From the NCBI GenBank assembly GCA_937897325.1, contig CALCOY010000071.1, forward strand, positions 1-64,000: a stretch of DNA of 64,000 nt, read 5' to 3'. Shown in pieces: positions 24,337 through 33,400 of the stretch. The position numbers and the translations under genes are program-made. This DNA comes from an uncultured Shimia sp. GTDB lineage: Bacteria > Pseudomonadota > Alphaproteobacteria > Rhodobacterales > Rhodobacteraceae. Below the pieces are notes generated by a model that was not told the DNA's origin, did not search any database, and was given only the letters and a program-made list of their open reading frames with translations. The first letter of the stretch is position 1. Each line of letters begins with the position of its first letter.

Positions 24337-25623
24337 CTAAGCAAACTGGACGGCAACTTCAGATTGTGGGTGGCTGCTCACACGCACGGCTGCACCGTGC
24401 AGAGTCGCGATGCGTGCCACCAGAGGCAAGCCGAGACCATAGCCATCCTTGTTTTGCTTTCCACGGCCACGAAAGAACGGTTCAAAAACCTTCCCGCGAT
24501 CACTTTCAGGGATGCCGGGACCCGCATCGCGAACGGCCAAGCTGGGGCCGTGTTCATCTTGACCAACGTCCACTGTAATCGGTGCGGCACCATGCAATCG
24601 CGCATTGTCTATGAGGTTGCGCAGGAGATGTTGGAGCATCCGGCGATCACCGTCGACCACAACACTGTTCCCATTCACCTCGCACTCGTCCACATGCTCG
24701 CATTCTTCCTTTGCAAGTTCAAGCAGGTCGACGCTTTCCCAGCCGTCGCGAGAGAAACCGGCGTCGTAACGTGCCATCGTGATCAGGTCGTCAATAAGGG
24801 CGTCGAGTTCTCGGATGTCACGCCGAAGCTCGTCGCGACGCTCTTCGGTGTTTTTTGTCTCCAGAAGTTCAACCCCCATGCGAATGCGTGCGAGGGGCGT
24901 TCGAAGCTCATGGGACGCGTTGGCCACAAAGAGCCTTTGCCGATTGACCAGATCTTCAATCGTCTCGGTGGACCGATTGAAGCTTTGCGCCAATTTCGCG
25001 ATTTCATCATTTCCGTCGACCGTTAGACGGGCCGATAGGTTTTCTGGTCCGATTTGATCGACGTCTTTCTGCAACCGTTCCAGACGCAACGTGACCCGTC
25101 GGGTGATCGGGTAAATGAACCCGGCAATGACAATTGCCAACACCCCGAAAGTCAGGGTTACCGCCAACATCTCATTGGGCAGCGGGCCGCGGTTCAGTTC
25201 CAAGAGGAGTACGCGACCATCTGGCAACTGCGTCAGCCATTGCCGCTGACTATCCATCGTTTGCCATTCGCCAGGTCCAACTGTCGGCTCAACCCAAGGA
25301 ACAGATTTATCCGTCTCGGCAATCAGCAACCCGGACGGTTCGTAGAGCGATGCATTGAAATCGAGACGTCCTGCGACATCCCTTAAGACTTCCTCTTGCA
25401 CGGCCTGCGATGCTGTACCAGCTGGCAAGAGCATTTCCACCAACGTGGCTGAGCGTTGGAATAGACCCTCATTGAACTGATCATCGCCTAACGCGTTCCA
25501 GGCCAAGGCCGCCAAGACAGCAAACGCGGTCAATCCCAATAAGGAAACGACCAAGACCTGGAGAAAAAAGCTTCTGCCAATCAATGGTTTAATCCTGCGT
25601 TTTGGCAAAGAGATAGCCGGCAC
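24337..25623 (-). CDS. two-component sensor histidine kinase
   Basis: Membrane sensor kinase of 428 aa. TM1 is at about 17-42, a periplasmic sensor domain of about 105 residues follows, TM2 is at about 151-172, then HAMP (175-225). The HisKA box ASHELRTPLARIR contains the phospho-acceptor His near residue 238. The HATPase domain has an N-box (Leu-Ile-Asp-Asn-Ala-Arg), Asp-Ala-Gly-Pro-Gly-Ile-Pro and Gly-Tyr-Gly-Leu-Gly-Leu. GTG at 25623 overlaps the response-regulator gene by 35 bp; a TTG a little downstream is an alternative start. Signal unknown; the target genes suggest envelope or toxic-compound stress. Confidence 0.93.
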   Translation of the reverse strand: MPAISLPKRRIKPLIGRSFFLQVLVVSLLGLTAFAVLAALAWNALGDDQFNEGLFQRSATLVEMLLPAGTASQAVQEEVLRDVAGRLDFNASLYEPSGLLIAETDKSVPWVEPTVGPGEWQTMDSQRQWLTQLPDGRVLLLELNRGPLPNEMLAVTLTFGVLAIVIAGFIYPITRRVTLRLERLQKDVDQIGPENLSARLTVDGNDEIAKLAQSFNRSTETIEDLVNRQRLFVANASHELRTPLARIRMGVELLETKNTEERRDELRRDIRELDALIDDLITMARYDAGFSRDGWESVDLLELAKEECEHVDECEVNGNSVVVDGDRRMLQHLLRNLIDNARLHGAAPITVDVGQDEHGPSLAVRDAGPGIPESDRGKVFEPFFRGRGKQNKDGYGLGLPLVARIATLHGAAVRVSSHPQSEVAVQFA

Positions 25624-26275
25624 CGCGGACAGTCACCAAGCGCTTCGGGTTCTTAGGATCATCCTCGATGGCCGCGCGAATGCGCGACACATGCACATCG
25701 ATCGACCGATCAAAGGCATCCGCGTCATGTCCCTGCAGTTCGTTCATTAGGTGGTCTCGCGTCATCACCCGACCTGCCCCTTTGGCCAAGGTCGTCAGGA
25801 TTTGAAACTGGTAGTTCGTGATATCACGCCGCTCACCATCCAACCGGGCTTCCATCGCATCGCGATCAACCTCTAGCCGACCAAAGGTGAGAATTTCACT
25901 GGAGGTTTGAACAGTGTTGCGCCGCATGATCGCCTTAAGGCGCGCGAGCAGCTCTCGGGGTTCAAACGGCTTCGGGAGGTAGTCATCGGCACCAAGCTCA
26001 AGGCCGACAATTCGGTCGAGCGGGTCACCTTTCGCGGTCAGCATGATCACCGGCAGCGTGTGCTTTTCTGGTATCGCGCGAAACACCGCAAATCCGTCCA
26101 TGTCCGGAAGCATCAGATCGAGGATAAGCGCCTTGAAGCTTCCTGATTTGATCTGGCGCAGCCCGTCAGCACCGGTCCCGGCAACCGTTACACTAAAGCT
26201 CGCCTCACTCAGGTAATCTTGCACCATCGACGCAAGTCGCGCGTCATCCTCAATCATCAACACCTTGTCAGCCAT
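25589..26275 (-). CDS. OmpR-family response regulator
   Basis: Response regulator of 228 aa. The receiver domain has the acidic pocket Glu-Asp-Asp at 9-11, the phospho-acceptor Asp near 53 in Leu-Ile-Leu-Asp-Leu-Met-Leu-Pro-Asp and the conserved Lys in Leu-Pro-Lys-Pro-Phe. The C-terminal winged helix ends with Val-Arg-Gly-Ala-Gly-Tyr-Leu-Phe. It is followed by its kinase with overlapping frames. A tandem-hexamer site on its own strand lies 65 bp upstream of the start, consistent with autoregulation, and a second one faces mipA on the other side of the same gap. Confidence 0.95.
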   Translation of the reverse strand: MADKVLMIEDDARLASMVQDYLSEASFSVTVAGTGADGLRQIKSGSFKALILDLMLPDMDGFAVFRAIPEKHTLPVIMLTAKGDPLDRIVGLELGADDYLPKPFEPRELLARLKAIMRRNTVQTSSEILTFGRLEVDRDAMEARLDGERRDITNYQFQILTTLAKGAGRVMTRDHLMNELQGHDADAFDRSIDVHVSRIRAAIEDDPKNPKRLVTVRGAGYLFAKTQD

Positions 26276-26339
26276 GTTGTCCTCGGGCCTAGTTCCTGTA
26301 CTTGCTAGAGCTCCTGCTATTCTATCACATGTGGTTCAC

Positions 26340-26355
26340 GTAAAGATTTGTGAAG
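26340..26355 (-). promoter_or_regulatory. candidate response-regulator site B
   Basis: Read on the minus strand: CTTCAC-AAAT-CTTTAC. Two hexamers with a 10-bp period in the divergent gap upstream of the response-regulator gene and oriented toward it. Probable autoregulatory site. Confidence 0.6.
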
Positions 26356-26403
26356 CTAGGCGTCTCACATGATTATTGGTCTGCGCCTGGAATTGCCGTT
26401 CAA

Positions 26404-26419
26404 CTTAACAATTCTTTAC
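26404..26419 (+). promoter_or_regulatory. candidate response-regulator site C
   Basis: CTTAAC-AATT-CTTTAC, same spacing as sites A, B and D, 92 bp before the mipA start and oriented toward it. The bases that follow (CGAGCAGCAAAAC) also resemble those after site D (CAAGCCGAAAAAA), so the similarity extends beyond the hexamers. Confidence 0.65.
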
Positions 26420-26510
26420 CGAGCAGCAAAACGGACGACATTTGACAGACTTAGCCCTCTCAGTGATCGAGCAGAATGACTCTGCGCCGCGATGACTGAA
26501 AGGCATCTTT

Positions 26511-27332
26511 ATGAAGTTCCTCGCATCGGCCGCAATCGGCACGACCCTGCTCATCCCTACAGCGGGATTTGCTCAGAATTTTGGCGATGACGCCGACAGT
26601 GGACTGCGCTTTACCATCTCCGCCGGAGTGATCTCATCTCCGACATTTCTCGGCGACGATGAGCAGCAAATCAGCGTGTTTCCGAACATCACACTCAGCT
26701 ACGGCAACAGGTTCACGGCCTCCCTTGATGGCGTCAGATACACTGTCTTCTCCCAAGGCGGCTTCAGCGCAGGTGTCGTTGGTGCCTATGACTTCGGTCG
26801 TGACGAAGACCCAGACGACAATCCGTTTGTCGTTGATAGCAGCGACAGCACAGACTTGGTGGGCTTAGGCGACATCGATGGCACCATCGAACTCGGCGGA
26901 TTTGTTGAGTACGAGGCGCAACAGTTCTCCGCCCGTCTGGAACTGCGCCACGGCGTCGATGGCGGACATGACGGCCTCTATGGTGAAGCTGAGCTCAAGT
27001 ACAATGGCTCCTTCGAAATCGGCCAAGCGCCCATCTTTTTCTCTGTCGGGCCGGTGATCACCTTTGGTGACGATGCCTATAACAGCACGTTCTTTGACGT
27101 GAGTGCGGCACAATCGGCGGCCTCTGGTCTCAGCCAATTCGACCCGGGCGGCGGCATTAACTCATACGGCCTGCATGCCAGCGCTGTCCTGCCGCTGAGC
27201 GAAAGCACCTCGCTCGTTGGCTTCGTGAACTATGACCAATTGGCGGGTGATATCGCCGACTCCTCCATCGTTCAGGAGCGCGGCTCGGAAAACCAAACCA
27301 CTGTTGGGCTTTTGCTGAGCTACAGCTTCTGA
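26511..27332 (+). CDS. MipA/OmpV family outer-membrane protein
   Basis: Outer-membrane beta-barrel protein of 273 aa with a Sec signal peptide (cleavage after Gly-Phe-Ala, about residue 21) and a C-terminal Phe preceded by alternating residues (Leu-Leu-Leu-Ser-Tyr-Ser-Phe), a typical outer-membrane insertion signal. Alternating hydrophobic/polar strands and Gly/Asp-rich turns fit the MipA/OmpV family. AAAGG precedes the ATG. Divergent from the two-component system and preceded by site C, so probably controlled by that system. MipA proteins have been linked to murein synthesis complexes and antimicrobial response in other bacteria; function here is inferred. Confidence 0.85.
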   Translation: MKFLASAAIGTTLLIPTAGFAQNFGDDADSGLRFTISAGVISSPTFLGDDEQQISVFPNITLSYGNRFTASLDGVRYTVFSQGGFSAGVVGAYDFGRDEDPDDNPFVVDSSDSTDLVGLGDIDGTIELGGFVEYEAQQFSARLELRHGVDGGHDGLYGEAELKYNGSFEIGQAPIFFSVGPVITFGDDAYNSTFFDVSAAQSAASGLSQFDPGGGINSYGLHASAVLPLSESTSLVGFVNYDQLAGDIADSSIVQERGSENQTTVGLLLSYSF

Positions 27333-27410
27333 CCCAAGACAAAACTCCACCAGTTGGGCAGCACAGTTTCGTCGTCGCTGTCCCACTCAATTCGCAGCGG
27401 GGCTCTCACC

Positions 27411-28430
27411 ATGGCGATGAGGCTTTCAAAACGGTTTTTGGCCATCGGTACATGTGCGATGATCGGTCTCGGCGTGATCGGCTACGATCTGTCGAGGCTG
27501 CAATCCGGCCTGGAAGCGCCATCCCAAGATGTCGTGATGCGCGTCTATGCGCAATCTGAGGACTTTACTCCACCGCCACCTATCTCGACCTACGAAAGTG
27601 CCGATGTAGCCGTCACTGAAGACGTCACTGTTCGAGTGTACATGCGTGAGAACCCATCAGCCTCTTCCAATCTGTTGTTGATCCACGGTGCAGGGGGTGG
27701 CGCCTGGGCCTGGGAAGAAGTTTTTGATCAGCTTCCCGGAAATCACAATCTGTACGCCTTAAGTTGGCGCGGACACTTTGACAGCTCACCTGTTCAAGAC
27801 GCCAACAGCTCTGACTATGTGCAGGACCAGCTCGCGGTTCTGCGGTGGATTCAAGACCGAAACGCGTTGCCCGTGCATGCGGCCGGTCACAGTTATGGCG
27901 CTGCAACCTTGGTCCTCATGGCAGCGCAGGACGATGTTGATCTCGCGTCTGTTCAATTGTTGGCCCCGGTGGTGCCACTCGATTACTCGCTTCTTCAAAC
28001 CGCCCTGGTCCCGCTCATTGCGCCTGCCTTCATTGGCACTGCGAACGAAGCCGAAGGCGTGTTCGGCGGGATGTTTCTCTCTGAGGCGCGTATGCAGCAC
28101 TGGTACGAAACCTATGCCAGTCAACCATTCTCGGAAGAGAAGCCCGGGCTCATCGCCGGGGATGGTTTATCACCACGTTGGCAGACAACTCTTGAAGACG
28201 CCTACCGTCGCCTTGGTGAGGAAAACGTACCAACGACAATCGTGATTGCCCGGTACGACAATGTGGTTGTTCCTGCTCGGCAGAGAGCCGCTGCGAGCCT
28301 TGCAAGTGCACGCGTCGAAGAGCTGGAAACAGGCCATTATGTCCAGCTCGGCAACTTGTCTCAGGACATCGTCAACATTCTTTGGTTCGAGCTTCAACCT
28401 GCACAAAGACAGATCGCGCTCGACTCCTAG
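27411..28430 (+). CDS. alpha/beta hydrolase, membrane-anchored or secreted
   Basis: Encodes 339 aa. The N-terminus has a hydrophobic segment (about residues 9-25) that may act as signal or anchor. The hydrolase core shows the oxyanion motif Ile-His-Gly-Ala-Gly-Gly-Gly near 93, the nucleophile elbow GHSYGA near 159, an Asp in Ile-Ala-Arg-Tyr-Asp-Asn near 281 and the catalytic His in Glu-Thr-Gly-His-Tyr near 308. All triad residues are therefore present. It follows mipA by 78 bp on the same strand and probably shares its promoter. Substrate unknown. ATG at 27417 is an alternative start. Confidence 0.8.
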   Translation: MAMRLSKRFLAIGTCAMIGLGVIGYDLSRLQSGLEAPSQDVVMRVYAQSEDFTPPPPISTYESADVAVTEDVTVRVYMRENPSASSNLLLIHGAGGGAWAWEEVFDQLPGNHNLYALSWRGHFDSSPVQDANSSDYVQDQLAVLRWIQDRNALPVHAAGHSYGAATLVLMAAQDDVDLASVQLLAPVVPLDYSLLQTALVPLIAPAFIGTANEAEGVFGGMFLSEARMQHWYETYASQPFSEEKPGLIAGDGLSPRWQTTLEDAYRRLGEENVPTTIVIARYDNVVVPARQRAAASLASARVEELETGHYVQLGNLSQDIVNILWFELQPAQRQIALDS

Positions 28431-28494
28431 CGAAAAAGCCGCTGCACGCAGCGACACACTCCAACCAAACCCCAGAGCCACAGAAGAGGTCAGC

Positions 28495-28932
28495 ATGCCC
28501 CAGAGCGCAACACAACCATCAGAACCACAGTTCAGCACCCGAGCGCTGTACTATGCATCATTTGTACCACTCATCCTGCTTGTACTCGTCTTCGGCGCAC
28601 ATGCGGTGATGGGCGTTACCGGCCATCAGGACTTTCATTCGATCATCGGTGTTTTGGGCTTTGGGACCCTTTTGACATCCGCGATCGTTTTTCTCGCGGG
28701 GATCCATGATGGCGTTGTCGCCACTCTTCTCCCGACAAAGGGGAAACTCTTTCCTGCACTGCCCTGGTGGGTTGTGTTCCTGTATGCCGGGCTTTGGCCG
28801 ATTACACCGCGCGCCCTCATCTGGTTCGGCGGCCGACCGTTTGAATGGGTCGAAGTCCTCATCTTCGCGGCTTTGGCTGCACTCGCCTATTGGGCGCATA
28901 CGGCCCGCCCCAAATTGACTGGCGCACTCTAG
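28495..28932 (+). CDS. membrane protein, unknown
   Basis: Encodes 145 aa with four predicted transmembrane segments (about residues 17-40, 48-70, 83-103 and 115-135). Start chosen at the ATG where the hydrophilic N-terminus (Met-Pro-Gln-Ser-Ala-Thr) begins; upstream in-frame sequence overlaps the hydrolase gene and is not protein-like. Third gene of the presumed mipA operon, ended by a GC-rich hairpin at 28951. Family not recognised. Confidence 0.7.
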   Translation: MPQSATQPSEPQFSTRALYYASFVPLILLVLVFGAHAVMGVTGHQDFHSIIGVLGFGTLLTSAIVFLAGIHDGVVATLLPTKGKLFPALPWWVVFLYAGLWPITPRALIWFGGRPFEWVEVLIFAALAALAYWAHTARPKLTGAL

Positions 28933-28950
28933 TCCGAACTCAAAATCAGA

Positions 28951-28975
28951 GGGGGATCCAATATCTGGGTCCCCC
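28951..28975 (+). terminator. hairpin after the mipA operon
   Basis: GGGGGATCC and GGGTCCCCC form a 9-bp stem with one G-U pair and a 7-nt loop, 19 bp after the stop of the membrane-protein gene. There is no T-run, so it may be a weak terminator or an RNA 3' stabiliser. Confidence 0.4.
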
Positions 28976-28995
28976 GAACGCGCACCACCAATCGA

Positions 28996-29011
28996 CTTTG
29001 CAATTCTTTAC
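28996..29011 (+). promoter_or_regulatory. candidate response-regulator site D
   Basis: CTTTGC-AATT-CTTTAC, same tandem-hexamer layout as sites A-C, oriented toward the RND efflux genes. It lies 80 bp before a 13-codon ORF with a good ribosome binding site and 219 bp before the adaptor gene. Confidence 0.6.
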
Positions 29012-29090
29012 CAAGCCGAAAAAAGCGCGAAATCCAGCACCCCCATCTTCATTCTGTCACCGATACTTTGAACCGCTGGAAGGACTGACA

Positions 29091-29132
29091 ATGGCAATGG
29101 AATTGAACACCTCATTCTGTCGCTGCCCGTAA
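29091..29132 (+). CDS. possible 13-aa leader peptide
   Basis: A 13-codon ORF (Met-Ala-Met-Glu-Leu-Asn, ending Phe-Cys-Arg-Cys-Pro) with GGAAGGA six bases before its ATG, which is a better site than the one in front of the downstream adaptor gene. It sits between regulatory site D and the efflux operon. It may be a leader peptide or chance; the distance from site D is like that from sites A and C to their genes. Confidence 0.25.
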   Translation: MAMELNTSFCRCP

Positions 29133-29229
29133 GCAGTCTTTGAGCATGTAACCCCCCCCTCCTGAGCGCCACTCACGGGACGACCCCTCCCCTCAAAGCT
29201 CAGGACCAGCACGATCCAGGCTTACTCCC

Positions 29230-30421
29230 ATGATCCAGCAAAGCCCCGCAACCTTTGATCAGCTAAATGCCAGGGTCATCGAACCGCTGCTGTTCGTTGA
29301 CGACCCGAAAGCGCATCGAGCCACTTGGGTCGCTGCGGCACTTGTCGTAGCTATGCTTGGTTGGATGGGAAGTGGATGGGTTTTTCCCGACCAACCATCC
29401 ACTGTCACCGCTGAAGCCGACAGAGATGTTCCGGCCCAGTTTGTGGTGGTCGAAGCTTCTACTGCTGAGAGCATTGAGCTCTTTTTTTGCAGCCGTAGGC
29501 GACAGTCGACCAAATCAGGAAGTCTGGATCGTGCCTCGGGTGTCAGGCATCGTGACCGAAACTTCAGCCACCTCTGGCGACGTTGTGACCGAAGGCGACA
29601 TTCTGAGCCGTCTCGACGACGTGGCTCAAATGGCAGCCCTCGAGGATGCTACTGCGCAGCTCGAAACAGCGTCCCGGGAGCTAGAAGTTTCGCAGGCGCT
29701 GCGCGCACGCGGCGTCGCGACTGAGGACCGAGTATCTGAGGCCCGCGCAGCCGTTCAGGCCGCAGAAGCTCGCCTTGCCGATGCACGAAACGAACTCTCA
29801 GAAACGGAAATCACTGCTCCGTTTTCGGGTCGTGTAGAAGCCGTCGACCTTGTCGATGGTGCATTTGTGCAAGCTGGCGCGGAGATCATCCAGCTCGTGG
29901 ATATGTCCCAAATCATCGTGCATTTTCGTGTGCCGCATCATGCCATTTCGCAGCTTGAAATCGGCGCCGAAGTGGAAGTGTTCTCCCCAACCCATGCGCC
30001 CCGCACTGGAAGACTGACATTCCTCGGACAACGGGCAGATGAAACGACCCGGACATTCGCCGCAGAAGTGACTGTAGAAAATGCAGAGGATCCTTTGCCG
30101 GCTGGCATCAGCCTGCAACTGCGCATCCCTACTGGTACAACCACCGCCCACTTCGTCTCTCCGGCCGTCCTGTCGATGGACGCGGCAGGCACGCTTGGAC
30201 TGCGCACGGTTGGGTCGGGTGACATTGCTGAATTCCAGCCCGTGACCATCGTTGACGCACAATCAGACGGCGTATGGGTGACGGGATTGCAGGATCAGGC
30301 AACCATCATCACGGTTGGACAGGGTTTTGTCACGGACGGCCAGCCCGTCACATACCAACAAGCCCAGGATGGCGCATCGCTGGCTGAAGGCTTGGCTGGC
30401 ACCGATGAGGACCCAACATGA
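29230..30421 (+). pseudogene. RND efflux periplasmic adaptor, frameshifted at a T7 run
   Basis: Membrane-fusion (HlyD/AcrA-type) adaptor split in two frames. The first frame has an N-terminal membrane anchor (about residues 34-50) and continues to Glu-Leu-Phe-Phe; the second picks up with Ala-Ala-Val-Gly-Asp-Ser-Arg, a lipoyl-like half (Val-Ser-Gly-Ile-Val-Thr-Glu), an Ala/Glu-rich coiled hairpin, Ala-Pro-Phe-Ser-Gly-Arg-Val and the beta-barrel domains. The switch falls in CTTTTTTTG at 29481-29489: six T residues would restore one frame of about 396 aa. It may be a true mutation, a sequencing error, or slippage on the homopolymer. The stop overlaps the permease start by 4 bp (ATGA). Confidence 0.8.
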
Positions 30422-33400
30422 CCCGCCTCATCGGCGCGGCGTTTTCCCGCGAACGGTTGATGGCCATGCTCCTCACCGTACTACTCGGCGTTGGCGTGCT
30501 GAGCTACGCTGCCATCCCGAAAGAGAGCTTTCCGGACATCCCAATTCCCACAATCTATGTCGTTGCGACGCTTGATGGCGTGTCTCCCCAAGACAGTGAA
30601 CGCCTGCTTGTCGAGCCGCTTGAAACAGAACTCGCGGGTATCGCTGGTCTTACCGATATTTCTGCCCGCGCCGGTGAAGGCTACGGCAGTGTCACGCTTG
30701 AATTCGTACCAGGGTTCGATTCCGAACAAGCCTATCGCAACGTGTCAGAGGCCGTTGATCGCGCACAGCAAGACATGCCGCCAGGCATCGACGATCCGGT
30801 GATTGAAGAGATCAACACGGCCCTCTTTCCGATCATGACCATCCTTCTATCCGGAGATCTGCCCGAACGCGCACTCAATCAAGCTGCCGATGAGATCCAA
30901 GACGCGCTTGAAGCACAGTCGGGTGTCCTTGAAGCCGATATTATTGGAGCGCGGGATGAGGTTGTCGAAATCGTTCTCGACCCTGTCGCCTTGGAATCTT
31001 ACCACATCACGTTTGACGAAGTGATCGTCCAGTTCAGCGCGAACAACCAGCTTGTCGCGGCGGGCGCGATTGAAGGCGAAGCGGGTCGGCTTGTCTTGAA
31101 AGTCCCCGGGCTCATTGAAAGTGCCGATGATGTCCTGGATCAGCCGGTCCTTGTTTCTGGCAGCACAGTTGTGCGGCTTGCAGACATCGCCAGTGTGAGA
31201 AACACCTTCGAAGACCCTACCGGCTTTGCACGGGTGGACGGGCAACCCGCCTTGGCCATCGAAGTCACGAAGCGCATCGGTGCCAACATCATATTCACGG
31301 CAAATGATGTGCGTGACGCGATCGAGCTTGCGCGAGAGACGCTGCCCGAGGGTCTTTCCATCACCTACTTCCTCGACGAAAGCGAAACCATCCGGACGAT
31401 GTTGAGTGATCTCGAAGCGAATGTCATCGCGGCTGTGATCCTCGTCATGCTTGTCGTCGTGCTGGTCCTCGGTGGCCGTTCCGCGCTCCTTGTTAGGATT
31501 GCTATCCCAGGCGCATTCTTGGCGGGCGTAACTGCGATCTGGGCCATGGGCTTTACCATGAACAACGTGGTTATCTTTGCCCTGATCCTTGTGGTGGGCA
31601 TGCTCGTGGATGGCGCCATTATCACCACAGAACTGGCAGACCGAAAGCTCTCGGAAGGGGCAGAGCCACGTGCCTCCTACCAGCATGCCGCGACCCGCAT
31701 GGCATGGCCGATCATCGCCTCCACCGCTACCACGCTATGTGTCTTCGTTCCCCTGCTCTTCTGGGAGGGCCTCATTGGTGAGTTCATGAAGTTCTTGCCA
31801 ATCACGGTCATGCTCACGCTTGGTGCGTCCGTCCTCATGGCCTTGGTGTTCATACCAATTGTCGGCGGTTTGATTGGAAAACAGCGCCCGCAAACCGCGC
31901 GATCAAAGAAGGCTCTCTATGCCGCTGAAACTGGGGATCCACGGACATTGTCAGGGTTCACCGGACGCTATGCACGGATATTGCACTGGGCCATTTTGCA
32001 TCCGGCCGCCTCTCTGCTCACTGCCCTGGCGATGTTTCTCAGCAGCTTTTCCGTCTACGCGCAATACGGGGCCGGAATTGCATTCTTTCCTGCGGTCGAT
32101 CCGGAAATCATTCAAGTTGATGTCTTGTCCCATGACGCACTCTCACTGCGTGAACGGGACGCTTTGCTGCTTGAAATTGAGGCACGGTTTCGCGGGCGCG
32201 ATGAAGTCGAAACACTTTATGCGCGCGTGGCAAATGATCCTCAAAGTGCGCAGGACATCATTGGGACGGTGCAGCTGAACCTAATCGACTGGCAGTTTCG
32301 CCGGAGCGCGTTCGAGATTGCAGAAAACTTGCGTGCGGACGTCGCAGACATTGCCGGGATCAGGATTGACGTGCAAGCACAAGCTGATGGGCCAGTTCAA
32401 GGAAAGCCCATCCAGATTGAAGTCATCTCGCGCGATCCTGTTGCCCAGGATGAAGCGGTTGCGATTGTCGTTCGGGAAATGGAGTACATCGGTGGATTTG
32501 CCGACGTGACTGATAACCGGCCCTTCCCGGGTGTTGAGTGGGAGATTGACGTCGACCGCACGCGCGCAGCTGAATTTGGGGCCAATGTCGCACTTGTTGG
32601 GCAAGCCGTTCAGCTCCTGACACAAGGCATCACCGTGGCTGACTATCGGCCAGCAAGTACCGATACACCGGTTGATATCCGTGTCCGATTTCCCGCAACG
32701 AGCAGAACATTCGAGGATCTCCAGTCATTGCAGGTTCAAACCGCGCAAGGCCTGATCCCTATCGCCAATTTTACGACCATCCGCCCTGCCCCACGATCCG
32801 GAACGATCAACCGCCTCAACCGGTTTCGTGTGATGACCATTGCGGCAAACGTCCAACAGGATCGCTTGGTTGACGAACAGACGGCTCGTCTCGTCGCAGC
32901 ACTGGAAAGACGCGACTTCCCAGAGGGTACATCGTGGCAAATTGCAGGAGAAGCTGAAGAGCAGCAGGAAGCTATGACCTTTTTGCTCGGTGCTTTCGCG
33001 GCTGCGATCTTTGGGATGTTTGCAATCCTTCTTCTCCAGTTCAACAGCTTCAAACAGGCTCTGGTGGTCATGTCAGCGATAGTGTTTTCCATCGCAGGCG
33101 TTCTCTTGGGTCTCGTGATCACCGGTCGACCATTTGGCGTGGTGATGGTCGGCATCGGTATCATCGCGCTTGCTGGGATTGTCGTGAACAACAACATCGT
33201 TTTCATCGACACATATAACGAGCTGCGTCGGGCCGGTATGTCAGTTCGCGAAGCAGCTCTAAGAACCGGCACGCAGAGGATGCGCCCTGTTCTTCTTACT
33301 TCCGTTACCACGGCCCTTGGTCTCATGCCAATGGTCCTAGGGATGAACATCAACTTTTTCACCAGATCAGTCACCTTTGGCGCGCCGTCCACCCAATGGT

